Below, piece after piece: positions 1-6,565 of a stretch of DNA of 9,473 nt. Each line of letters opens with the position of its first letter. The first letter of the stretch is position 1. The notes beneath the pieces were generated by a model. That model was not told the origin of the DNA. It did no database searches and was given only the letters and a program-made list of their open reading frames with translations. Source of the DNA: Eubacteriales bacterium (lineage in GTDB: Bacteria; Bacillota; Clostridia; Christensenellales; SZUA-584); NCBI GenBank assembly GCA_028711205.1, contig JAQTSP010000089.1:1-9473 (forward strand). Reading direction: 5' to 3'. The position numbers were made by a program, and so were the translations under genes.

Positions 1-2
1 GA

Positions 3-1139
3 TCAGGGCTTGCGCTCGGCACATCCGGTATCACGCCGATAGAATTGGCGGCCGCATACGCGACGATCGCGAACAGCGGTACATATTTGGAGGCATTGTC
101 CTTTACAAAAGTTGTGGACAGCCACGAAGATGTGATTTTAAACGCAGACGAGATCAGGGAAGAGCGGGATGTGTTCGACGAATCGACGGCATGGCTGGTC
201 ACAGACATGCTTGTTAACGCTGTTGAGAGCGGAACGGGTACCGCCGCGCAGATCGACGGCATGGCCGTCGGCGGAAAGACGGGAACCAACCAGAATGCTA
301 CGGGTGTTTTATTTGCAGGTATCACGCCATATTATACCGCAACACTCTGGATAGGCCATGACCAGTACAAGCCGCTTGACGGCGGTGTTTACGCGTCAAA
401 CTCCGCGGCACCGTTGTGGCAGTATTTTATGTCACAGATATTAGAGGAATATGAAGACGATGATTCTATTATCGACGCGATTCCCGAAGAACTGGGCCTT
501 GTGAAAGTGCGCGTCTGTTCCGTGTCGGGTATGCTCGCGACAGACGCATGCGATGAAGATATCGGCGGCCACACGCCTGTCTATGCGTGGTACAAGGCGG
601 GAACAGAACCGACGGAGGAATGCGATCTGCATGATATTTATGCTGTGTGCAATGAAAGCGGCAAGATCGTGACGGAATACTGCCCTGACGACCAGATCGA
701 TTTTCAGGGACTGATATTCCTGCCCAGCGATTCTGTATACTGGAAGCTCACAGCGTCGCAGCTTGACGATTTTCTGCCCGGAGTGCTCCCTGCGCTTGAG
801 AACGGCCTGACGATTTCGGACCTAACGCCGGACATGGATGAATATTACGATTATTTTTGCAGTATCCATACGTTGGAATGGGCGACCGAGCTGATGGCCA
901 TGGCGTCCGCAATAGACGAAGCGAACACGCAGATCGATGTTTCAAACGCGGTGCTTGCAAATCCGGATTACGCAATGTCAATGGAAGACAGACAGCAGCT
1001 GATTGATAAAATCGCCGCGCTTGAAGCGCTCATGGAGACAGAAGACGTAACATCAGCGGCGATCGTACAAATGACACAGGAATTGAAAGAATTGACCGAC
1101 ATGCTTGTCGCGCTGTATACACCGGAGCCCACGCCCTGA
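3..1139 (+). CDS. Class A penicillin-binding protein, C-terminal part (5' end outside window)
   Basis: This is the end of a bifunctional peptidoglycan synthase; 378 residues are visible and the reading frame is open to the left edge. The visible part starts inside the transpeptidase domain at a GTSGITPIELAAAYATIANSG block, which is typical of class A PBPs. The third catalytic motif, KTGT, is at visible residues 92-95 (bases 276-287). The SxxK and SxN motifs and the glycosyltransferase domain would lie upstream of the window. After the transpeptidase come two short Cys-pair units (VCSVSGMLATDAC and, about 45 residues on, VCNESGKIVTEYC), as in PBP1A-like proteins of Clostridia. The last ~130 residues are acidic and look helical, ending in a Pro-rich TPEPTP tail. 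A TTG at 45 is only an internal codon, not a start, because the homologous sequence continues upstream of it. The gene converges on the next PBP with 18 bp between the stops. Confidence 0.93.
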   Translation, partial: SGLALGTSGITPIELAAAYATIANSGTYLEALSFTKVVDSHEDVILNADEIREERDVFDESTAWLVTDMLVNAVESGTGTAAQIDGMAVGGKTGTNQNATGVLFAGITPYYTATLWIGHDQYKPLDGGVYASNSAAPLWQYFMSQILEEYEDDDSIIDAIPEELGLVKVRVCSVSGMLATDACDEDIGGHTPVYAWYKAGTEPTEECDLHDIYAVCNESGKIVTEYCPDDQIDFQGLIFLPSDSVYWKLTASQLDDFLPGVLPALENGLTISDLTPDMDEYYDYFCSIHTLEWATELMAMASAIDEANTQIDVSNAVLANPDYAMSMEDRQQLIDKIAALEALMETEDVTSAAIVQMTQELKELTDMLVALYTPEPTP

Positions 1140-1143
1140 CCGG

Positions 1144-1175
1144 ATGCTGATGTTACATCACGGCATATAATTTTC
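1144..1175 (+). terminator. Candidate terminator after the partial PBP gene
   Basis: Just after the TGA at 1137-1139, bases 1144-1152 (ATGCTGATG) can pair with 1156-1160 (CATCA) and 1163-1166 (GCAT). The loop is three bases (TTA) and there is a two-base bulge on the 3' arm. An AT-rich run ending in TTTTCTT follows. The stem is only nine pairs, mostly A/T, and it overlaps the stop codon of the convergent PBP gene, so it is a plausible but weak intrinsic terminator. Confidence 0.35.
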
Positions 1176-3524
1176 TTCGGATAGAAGTGTGATACTGACA
1201 GACCCGGATGCCGGACCAGTCAGGAGCTCACCTTTGATCTCTATCTCGGGATGTACGGGTACGATATAATACTCATAGGTGTGCCCGTATTCCGCGGAAT
1301 AATCATTGACCGTTATTTTTGAAGCGGCGCCGGAATATTCTCCGATCAGCTGCGGGATGCCCTCTTCAAGACCGATCCTTATGATGCGATACAGTGCAAA
1401 ACTCTGCTTTGGCGTAAAGCTGATGCTTGGATATCCTCCGTCGCCGTTCGTTACCGACAGATCATCGGGCGCAGACGGCACGACCCAGTAAGACGTGTAT
1501 TCCGTCGGTACATCGTTATCCCGAAAGTATTCAAAAATGGCCTCATCATCGGGCGTAAAAGCGCTTGCAAGCGTTGGGGCGCTTTCGTTCTGTAGGGATT
1601 GTATATCTATTTTCACTTCGACGATGCTGTCGGGCTGCATAAAGTCCGGCGCCTCTCCCTCACTGTATAATTCTTCAAAGATATTTTTTATCAGCAGCGC
1701 CGGATATGTACCGCCTGTCACGCCGGAATCAAGGCAATGGCCTTCGTCGGTGCTGTCAAAACCCATCCAGCAGCATATCGTGTATTCCGCATTGTAAGCC
1801 ACCGTCCAGGCATCCCTGTTGCCGCTGATATTATCCGAGCTTGACGTTCCTGTTTTCGCAGCGATGGTGATGCCATCCGTATAGAGTCTTCTTGCCGTAC
1901 CGGTCTCGACGGTGCTTTTTAGTATCGACGTCATCAAAAACGCGGTCTCTTCAGATAAAACGCTGACCTTGGTATCAGGGCATTCATAAATCACGTCGCC
2001 AGAAGCATCTTCTATCTTCGTGATACAGCTTGGGTATGAATAATAACCGCCGTTGGCGAAAGGCGTGAAGGCATTGCAGAGCATCATAGGTGAAACACCT
2101 GTCGTAAAACCGCCAAGAGCGAGCGTCAAACCGGTATCCTCTTCCTCAAACGGTATGCCTACGTTGGATGCGTATAGTTTGGCTGTCTCGACGCCTAATT
2201 TCTCAAGCGTCCTGACAGCGGGAAGATTGAGTGATTTCGATAACGCATCCCTTAAAGTCACCCACCCTGAGTACGTATTCGAATAGTTTTTCGGTATGTA
2301 TCCGTCAAAATCACCTGTCTCGTCAAGCACCAGCGTGGTCGGGGTAAAGCCGAGCTTTTCCATCGCCGGCGCATAGACGAGCACGGGTTTGATCGTCGAC
2401 CCCGGCTGCCGTTTCATATCGACGGCACGGTTCAACCCGCGCCTTGTCTCGTAGCTCCGACCGCCGACGATCGCCCTGATCTCGCTCGTTTCACTATCGA
2501 GTATACAAAGTGCGGCCTGGCAGAGCTCTCCGTCCGGTGCGTTTTCCGGGAAGTTTTTACTGTCTTCAAACAGCGCCTCCACTTCGTTTTGCAGGTTTTG
2601 ATCTAGCGAGGTGTATATTTTATACCCACTCGATAAAAGCTCTTCGCTGTCCACCAGCAATATATCCTCCGCCTCCGAAAGCACCAGGTCTATAAAAAAA
2701 CCATATTCGTATTCAGTTTTTTCGTTTAAAACAACTGCCTCGGATTGCGCTTCTTCCAAATCCTTTTCAGAGATATAACCCTGTTCAAACATAAGCGACA
2801 GCACGAGGTTGCGCCGTTCTATCGATTTTTCCATGTCGATATGGGGCGCGTAATATGTTGGTGCCTTGATGACGCCGGCAAGCAGGGCTGCCTGCGCAAT
2901 TGTCAGCGAATCGGTTGTGGTGCCAAAATACACTTTTGCCGCCGCTTCAATACCGTATGCGCCGTTGCCGAAAGGAATATAATTGAGGTACATCTCAAGT
3001 ATCTCGTCTTTTGTATAGGCCTGTTCAAGCTCAAAGGCCATCACGGCTTCCTGAAGTTTGCGTGATATCGTTCTTTCACCTGTCAGGCTTGTATTTTTAA
3101 CAAGCTGCTGTGATATCGTGCTGGCACCCTGCCGTAAATTGCCGTTTTTCAAGTCGGCAATCGCGGAGCCGATAATGCGAATAAAATCGACGCCGTTATG
3201 TTCATAGAATCTTGAATCTTCAACAGCAATGAAAGCATTTTTTACATAATCGGGGATATCATCAATCGATACATAAAGCCTGTTTTCCTGGCTGTACAGG
3301 GCTGCCGTCTCAAGGCCGTTGCAGTCGTATATTAGAAGTGTCTGCTGCATCTCGGCAATATTATTTGGATCAAACTCTTTCCACTCTTCCAGACCCATCA
3401 GATATGAAAAAAAGAAAATAAAACAGCACAGGCCGATTACAAAAAAACCAAGTATGGTATATTTAAATATTATAAATAATTTACCTCTTTTTTTTTGCTC
3501 ATTGCCCAGCCTGTGTCTTCCCAT
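1158..3524 (-). CDS. Class A penicillin-binding protein (transglycosylase/transpeptidase)
   Basis: This 788-residue membrane-anchored enzyme polymerises lipid II into glycan strands and cross-links the peptides outside the membrane. It has a short basic cytoplasmic tail and a transmembrane helix at ~17-42. A GT51 domain follows at ~75-250: EDSRFYEHNG with catalytic Glu102, GASTISQQL at 133-141, and RKLQE with the second Glu at 159. The transpeptidase domain (~335-620) has STIK at 376-379 (nucleophile Ser376), SLN at 431-433 and KTGT at 557-560. All catalytic residues are present. Residues ~683-780 form a C-terminal beta-rich, fibronectin-III-like extension. The ATG is preceded by AAAGGA (3534-3539) with nine bases between. 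The gene is divergent from spoIIAA, which hints at, but does not prove, a role in spore envelope synthesis as for PbpF/PbpG of B. subtilis. No clear promoter was found on its strand. Confidence 0.95.
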   Translation of the reverse strand: MGRHRLGNEQKKRGKLFIIFKYTILGFFVIGLCCFIFFFSYLMGLEEWKEFDPNNIAEMQQTLLIYDCNGLETAALYSQENRLYVSIDDIPDYVKNAFIAVEDSRFYEHNGVDFIRIIGSAIADLKNGNLRQGASTISQQLVKNTSLTGERTISRKLQEAVMAFELEQAYTKDEILEMYLNYIPFGNGAYGIEAAAKVYFGTTTDSLTIAQAALLAGVIKAPTYYAPHIDMEKSIERRNLVLSLMFEQGYISEKDLEEAQSEAVVLNEKTEYEYGFFIDLVLSEAEDILLVDSEELLSSGYKIYTSLDQNLQNEVEALFEDSKNFPENAPDGELCQAALCILDSETSEIRAIVGGRSYETRRGLNRAVDMKRQPGSTIKPVLVYAPAMEKLGFTPTTLVLDETGDFDGYIPKNYSNTYSGWVTLRDALSKSLNLPAVRTLEKLGVETAKLYASNVGIPFEEEDTGLTLALGGFTTGVSPMMLCNAFTPFANGGYYSYPSCITKIEDASGDVIYECPDTKVSVLSEETAFLMTSILKSTVETGTARRLYTDGITIAAKTGTSSSDNISGNRDAWTVAYNAEYTICCWMGFDSTDEGHCLDSGVTGGTYPALLIKNIFEELYSEGEAPDFMQPDSIVEVKIDIQSLQNESAPTLASAFTPDDEAIFEYFRDNDVPTEYTSYWVVPSAPDDLSVTNGDGGYPSISFTPKQSFALYRIIRIGLEEGIPQLIGEYSGAASKITVNDYSAEYGHTYEYYIVPVHPEIEIKGELLTGPASGSVSITLLSEENYMP

Positions 3525-3652
3525 ACCGCATGTTCCTTTATAAAAAACGAATCCTCCAATGAATTTATGCTGTCCGAAAACAGTTTTTTTATGTTATTCG
3601 ACATAAACCAAAATTTAGCACTAAAACAAGTGATAATACGGCAAAAAGTCCT

Positions 3653-3681
3653 AAAGGAAACCAGATGCATGAGAAGAATAC
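3653..3681 (+). promoter_or_regulatory. Sigma-H-type promoter of the spoIIA operon
   Basis: The -35 element AAAGGAAAC (3653-3661) matches the sigma-H consensus RnAGGAwWW at all but the last base. After exactly 11 bases comes the -10 element GAAGAATAC (3673-3681), which matches RnnGAATww except at the last base. Transcription would start near 3686-3688, giving a leader of about 25 bases that contains AAAGGA (3699-3704), eight bases before the spoIIAA ATG. In B. subtilis the spoIIA operon is transcribed by sigma-H RNA polymerase under Spo0A control. No clear Spo0A box (TGTCGAA-like, correctly placed) was confirmed, although TGTCCGAA occurs at 3571-3578. Confidence 0.65.
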
Positions 3682-3712
3682 GGTACATGTATAACATGAA
3701 AGGACAGAGCAT

Positions 3713-4021
3713 ATGCAGATACACGTTAAACATCAGAGCGACATCATCACCGCTTATCTTTTTGGAGAACTTGATCATCACAGTGCTGAAGAAGTCAAAA
3801 CTAAGCTGGATGACGCGATCAGAAAGTACAGCGATGCAAATCTAGTACTAGATTTAAAAAACTTAAGCTTTATGGATTCGTCCGGTCTTGGGGTCCTTTT
3901 GGGACGATACAAAAAAATAAAGATGTACGGGAAAAATATGTATATAAAAAACGCGAACAAACAAGTCGAAAAGGTATTTGACGTGAGCGGGATATACAAG
4001 ATCATAAAGAAAATAAAATGA
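3713..4021 (+). CDS. spoIIAA: Anti-sigma F factor antagonist SpoIIAA
   Basis: This 102-residue cytoplasmic STAS-domain protein is the anti-anti-sigma factor. Dephosphorylated, it binds SpoIIAB and displaces sigma-F; SpoIIAB phosphorylates it and SpoIIE dephosphorylates it. GELDHH is at 18-23. The phosphorylation loop MDSSGLGVLLGRYK is at 54-67, with Ser56 aligning to the phosphorylated Ser58 of B. subtilis. VFDVSGIYKII at ~88-98 is the usual C-terminal STAS helix. The protein stops soon after this helix and lacks the ~15-residue tail of the 117-residue B. subtilis protein. The ATG follows AAAGGA at eight bases. The stop (TGA, 4019-4021) overlaps an ATG at 4018, and the gene is first in the operon behind the sigma-H-type promoter. 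Confidence 0.97.
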   Translation: MQIHVKHQSDIITAYLFGELDHHSAEEVKTKLDDAIRKYSDANLVLDLKNLSFMDSSGLGVLLGRYKKIKMYGKNMYIKNANKQVEKVFDVSGIYKIIKKIK

Positions 4022-4032
4022 CGGGGGCGCAT

Positions 4033-4467
4033 ATGAAAAGCAAAAATATCATGGAGCTGCGGTTACTCAGCTTATCTCAAAACGAAAGCTTTGCGAGAAG
4101 CGTTGTGGGCGCGTTTGCGACACAGCTGAACCCGACCCTGGAGGAGATATCGGATATTAAGACGGCGGTTTCAGAAGCCGTCACAAACGCGATCGTGCAT
4201 GCCTATCCGGATACGATCGGCGATATCCGTATCGTCGCAGAGCTTTCCGGAAACATCATAAGGGTCAAGGTACAGGATTTTGGTGTCGGTATACGCGACA
4301 TACAGCAGGCAAGGCAGCCGTTCTTCAGCACGGCAAACGATGAGTCGCGCTCGGGTATGGGCTTTACCGTCATGGAAACGTTTATGGATGAGGTCATTAT
4401 CGATTCGACGCCGGCAAAAGGTACAACGGTTGAAATGAAAAAAAGTATCAGCAAACAGGATTATTGA
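4033..4467 (+). CDS. spoIIAB: Anti-sigma F factor / serine kinase SpoIIAB
   Basis: This is a GHKL-fold serine protein kinase of 144 residues. It binds sigma-F in the predivisional and mother cells and phosphorylates SpoIIAA at the expense of ATP. Visible features are SLSQNESFAR at 13-22, the N-box SEAVTNAIVHAY at 47-58 (Glu48 and Asn52 correspond to the catalytic base and Mg ligand), the DFGVGI ATP-binding loop at 82-87, ARQPFFST at 93-100, and SGMGFTVMETFMDE at 107-120, ending in a G-T-T-V strand. I chose the ATG at 4033 because its N-terminus best matches the B. subtilis protein and it has GGGGG (4023-4027) five bases before it. An in-frame ATG at 4018 overlaps the spoIIAA stop (ATGA) and would add five residues; it has only a weak A-rich upstream sequence. 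The gene ends one base before sigF. Confidence 0.96.
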   Translation: MKSKNIMELRLLSLSQNESFARSVVGAFATQLNPTLEEISDIKTAVSEAVTNAIVHAYPDTIGDIRIVAELSGNIIRVKVQDFGVGIRDIQQARQPFFSTANDESRSGMGFTVMETFMDEVIIDSTPAKGTTVEMKKSISKQDY

Positions 4468-4468
4468 T

Positions 4469-5203
4469 ATGTCGGACAGCGGTGTTTTAAAACACGAGGA
4501 ATGCCTTCTTTTGATCAAAGACGCTCAAAACGGCGACGATGACGCAAAAGAGACATTGATCATTCGAAATACAGCGCTTGTAAAAAGCATTGTTAAAAAA
4601 TTTTTAAACCGTGGCGTCGAATTTGAGGATCTGATGCAGATCGGCAGCCTCGGGCTTATTAAAGCTGTGCTCGGATACGATCCGAAATATGAGGTCAGGT
4701 TTTCGACATATGCCGTGCCGATGATCGCGGGAGAAATCAAACGGTTCCTGCGCGATGACGGTATCATTAAAGTCAGCCGGTCGCTCCGCGAAAAATCTTT
4801 TGAGATATTCAGCACGAAAGAAAAACTCAAGGAAGAGCTTAAACGCGAGCCGACGATTGACGAGCTTGCGAAAAGGCTGGAGATGTCGGCCGAGGATATC
4901 GTATTCGCAATGGAAGCCGTGCGTAACCCTGTGTCAATTTTTGAGCCGGCATTCGATGATGAGGATTCAAAAACGCTGCTTATCGATACGATGCCCGAAG
5001 ACTATGATAACGATATGATCGACAAGATTTTATTAAAAGAACTGATACAAAATCTTGACCCGAAGGAACGGCAGCTCATCATGCTGCGGTTTTACAGCGA
5101 TAAAACGCAGATGGAAATCGCTGAAATTCTTGGCGTATCCCAGGTTCAGGTATCGCGCCTTATTACAAAAACAATCAACAAACTCAAAAAAGCAGTCGAA
5201 TAG
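4469..5203 (+). CDS. sigF: RNA polymerase forespore-specific sigma factor sigma-F
   Basis: This sigma-70 family factor directs the first forespore-specific transcription. It has 244 residues, close to the family's ~255. Region 2 spans ~30-100, with DLMQIGSLGLIKA (core binding) at 54-66 and the -10-binding stretch FSTYAVPMIAGEIKRFLRDD at 78-97. KVSRSLRE at 101-108 begins region 3. Region 4 is ~195-243, with the recognition helix-turn-helix in QMEIAEILGVSQVQVSRL (214-231). RFSTYAVPMI, KVSRSL and GVSQVQVSRL are shared with B. subtilis SigF and SigG. SigG is usually elsewhere, next to spoIIGA/sigE, so the position after spoIIAB identifies this one as SigF. AGGA (4457-4460) is eight bases before the ATG, and a single base separates the ATG from the spoIIAB stop, so translation is probably coupled. 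Confidence 0.97.
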   Translation: MSDSGVLKHEECLLLIKDAQNGDDDAKETLIIRNTALVKSIVKKFLNRGVEFEDLMQIGSLGLIKAVLGYDPKYEVRFSTYAVPMIAGEIKRFLRDDGIIKVSRSLREKSFEIFSTKEKLKEELKREPTIDELAKRLEMSAEDIVFAMEAVRNPVSIFEPAFDDEDSKTLLIDTMPEDYDNDMIDKILLKELIQNLDPKERQLIMLRFYSDKTQMEIAEILGVSQVQVSRLITKTINKLKKAVE

Positions 5204-5222
5204 CTTTTGTATGTCATCAAGC

Positions 5223-5251
5223 AAATATTTTTTTATGAAATGCGGATAATA
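5223..5251 (+). promoter_or_regulatory. Possible sigma-G-like promoter before the spoVA genes
   Basis: AAATA (5223-5227), a 17-base spacer and GATAATA (5245-5251) each differ by one base from the B. subtilis sigma-G elements, roughly GHATR and CATWHTA. The position fits: just after sigF and about 40 bases before the Shine-Dalgarno sequence of the next small ORF. In B. subtilis spoVA is a sigma-G operon starting directly after sigF. The two mismatches fall on the most characteristic bases, and the stretch is AT-rich, so a chance match is quite possible. Confidence 0.3.
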
Positions 5252-5307
5252 TTAACGCAGCGTTTTTTTGTACGCGCATATATGATAAGTCAGGAGCGGT
5301 TGTTACT

Positions 5308-5439
5308 TTGCTGGATTGGATACAAAACAGATGGTTCGCGGTCATCATATTTATATTGGCTGTTATCGCCGTATCGATATTTATTATTTTGATTTGCGCG
5401 CCGCATCAGGGAACATACACTAACGCATGGTACGTTTGA
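5308..5439 (+). CDS. Probable small single-pass membrane protein (43 aa) between sigF and spoVAA
   Basis: I recognise no family. The TTG-initiated frame encodes 43 residues: a short N-terminus (Asp3, Arg8, Trp4, Trp9), one strongly hydrophobic stretch at ~10-31 dominated by Ile, Val, Phe and Ala, and a 12-residue polar tail after Pro32. AGGAG (5292-5296) lies 11 bases before the TTG, which is rather long but usable. The stop TGA (5437-5439) overlaps a TTG codon (5436-5438) in the spoVAA frame, and the ATG at 5427 starts inside this ORF, so coupling with spoVAA is likely. Codon choice (ata, gcg, atc) resembles the neighbours. It could be an unannotated SpoVA-associated micropeptide, a leader peptide, or chance. 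Confidence 0.45.
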   Translation: MLDWIQNRWFAVIIFILAVIAVSIFIILICAPHQGTYTNAWYV

Positions 5440-6026
5440 CGGCGATGGATAAAGAAATAATTTTTTGTCTGAATAAAACAGTCCATGTCAGCCGAAACCG
5501 TATCGCGTTATCCGACATTTGTTCTTTTTATGGTATGCCGGACAGGCCGACGATGGATGTTTTTTTCGATGTGAACAAAGCGGCCCATACGATCACCGCG
5601 TTTGATGTGCTGAAAAAATTGTACGGCCTTTATCCTGACCATAAGATCAGCAACACAGGTCCCATGGAATGCCATATTTTTATTGACAGCGCAAAGCAGA
5701 ACAAAGCCTGGGTATTTATCAAAGTCATCTTTATATGTCTTGTCATGTTTTTCGGCGGCGCGATCGCTATCATGACATTTCATGAAGATGTGGATATGCG
5801 CGGCGTTCACAGCAGCATATACAATTTTTTCACGGGCATAGAACAAAGCAGTGTGCCTGTGGTCAGCATTCCCTATTCAATGGGTATTGCGATCGGGTTT
5901 ATATTTTTGTTTGGGTTGTACAAACGAAAAAAAAAGAGGCCGACAGTTCTCGAGATCGATATGAACGAGCATGAAAACGCGATGCGCAACTATCTCATAG
6001 AAAAGCATAAGGACAGCGGTGGGTAG
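5427..6026 (+). CDS. spoVAA: Stage V sporulation protein AA (SpoVAA)
   Basis: This membrane component of the SpoVA dipicolinic-acid transport apparatus has 199 residues from the first ATG; B. subtilis has ~206. The soluble N-terminal domain (~7-90) is followed by a membrane helix at ~94-116 that runs into the family hallmark IMTFHEDVDM (115-124). A second membrane region contains IPYSMGIAIG (148-157), then a basic KRKKK stretch and PTVLEIDMNEHE (172-183) on the far side. The start is uncertain. The ATG at 5427 has an AGGGA 14 bases upstream and overlaps the preceding small ORF. TTG 5436 overlaps that ORF's stop. ATG 5445 gives an N-terminus (MDKEIIFCL) that best matches B. subtilis but has no Shine-Dalgarno. 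The 3' end overlaps spoVAB by eight bases. Many clostridia lack spoVAA. Confidence 0.9.
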   Translation: MVRLTAMDKEIIFCLNKTVHVSRNRIALSDICSFYGMPDRPTMDVFFDVNKAAHTITAFDVLKKLYGLYPDHKISNTGPMECHIFIDSAKQNKAWVFIKVIFICLVMFFGGAIAIMTFHEDVDMRGVHSSIYNFFTGIEQSSVPVVSIPYSMGIAIGFIFLFGLYKRKKKRPTVLEIDMNEHENAMRNYLIEKHKDSGG

Positions 6027-6435
6027 CTTTCTGTCAGGCCTGACCGGGCTGAGCGCCGGACTGATATCGGGCGCCGCGCTGTGCGCATTTTATATCGCGC
6101 TCGGCGTTTTCTCAAAATCCGCGATCAGCCTTGGGGTCAAAAATACCGGCAAGGCGATAGCGGTATGCAGCGCGGCCGGCAGCGTTGCCGGCACGCTCAT
6201 CACGCTTTTTGACGTTCATCTTAAGATGAGTTGTTATTGGCCCGGCGTGTTTGGATTGTTTGCAGGCGTATATGTCGGTATATTTATCGCTTGTCTCGCC
6301 GAGGTCACAAATTCGGTACCGGTCATCAGAAACCTGGGCATATCTGGGAAATATATCACGCTGATACTCACCGTCTTTGTTGCAGGCAAGCTGGCCGGGT
6401 CTATTCTTTATTGGTTATCAGATAAGTTTTTTTAG
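6019..6435 (+). CDS. spoVAB: Stage V sporulation protein AB (SpoVAB)
   Basis: This 138-residue integral membrane protein of the forespore inner membrane belongs to the SpoVA set. It is almost wholly hydrophobic, with about four membrane helices (~5-31, ~44-65, ~75-96, ~111-134). The family match is clearest in LFAGVYVGIFIACLAEVTNSVPVI (central Ala-Glu-Val at 94-96) and the C-terminal GKLAGSILYWL (123-133). It starts with GTG at 6019, with AAGGA (6008-6012) six bases before it, inside the end of spoVAA, which implies translational coupling. The exact biochemical role of SpoVAB is unknown even in model species. Confidence 0.9.
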   Translation: MGSFLSGLTGLSAGLISGAALCAFYIALGVFSKSAISLGVKNTGKAIAVCSAAGSVAGTLITLFDVHLKMSCYWPGVFGLFAGVYVGIFIACLAEVTNSVPVIRNLGISGKYITLILTVFVAGKLAGSILYWLSDKFF

Positions 6436-6441
6436 AAAGGA
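6436..6441 (+). promoter_or_regulatory. Ribosome-binding site AAAGGA of the 35-codon ORF
   Basis: This sequence begins right after the spoVAB stop and sits seven bases before TTG 6449, the ideal spacing. It is about 125 bases from the spoVAC ATG, so it cannot serve spoVAC directly. It is the main reason for calling the small ORF. Confidence 0.55.
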
Positions 6442-6448
6442 TATAAAA

Positions 6449-6556
6449 TTGAAAGAGTATATAAAAATACCCGAAGTCAACACCGGGGAAATGCCAAGCC
6501 TTGAGGAAAGCGAAGAATACGAAAAAACAGTAACGGAAAAACAAAAAAAGGTTTAG
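6449..6556 (+). CDS. Probable small hydrophilic peptide (35 aa) between spoVAB and spoVAC
   Basis: No family is recognised. The TTG-initiated frame is preceded by AAAGGA (6436-6441) at seven bases, an excellent ribosome-binding site that serves no other visible gene. The peptide starts MKEYIKIPEV, then is rich in Glu (nine) and Lys (six), with no Cys, Asp or hydrophobic stretch; it looks soluble and partly disordered or helical. Its TAG stop (6554-6556) supplies the AGG in front of spoVAC, nine bases before that ATG, so it may couple spoVAB to spoVAC translation. It lies in the same frame as spoVAC: only the TAG and three codons separate the two, so readthrough would fuse them. SpoVAC looks complete without it. 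Alternatives are a leader peptide or a degraded N-terminal extension. Confidence 0.5.
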   Translation: MKEYIKIPEVNTGEMPSLEESEEYEKTVTEKQKKV

Positions 6557-6565
6557 GTCACGCAT

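Noticed and set aside
2745..3065. A 106-codon open frame opposite the GT51 domain of the PBP
   Set aside because: It is antisense to highly conserved catalytic motifs and has no family resemblance.
3570..3591. CTGT/ACAG hairpin followed by seven Ts in the divergent intergenic region
   Set aside because: The stem is four or five pairs, and no + strand gene ends upstream of it that would need terminating.
3495..3845. A 116-codon open frame running through the spoIIA promoter region into spoIIAA
   Set aside because: It ends in a different frame within spoIIAA, would span the sigma-H promoter, and its translation resembles nothing.
5254..5268. Palindrome AACGC-A-GCGTT followed by a T run after sigF, terminator-like
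   Set aside because: With a feasible loop the stem is only four base pairs, too weak for a confident intrinsic terminator.
5207..5392. A 61-codon frame directly after sigF
   Set aside because: It has no Shine-Dalgarno near its start and an irregular composition; the overlapping 43-codon frame with AGGAG and a clean transmembrane helix is the better candidate.
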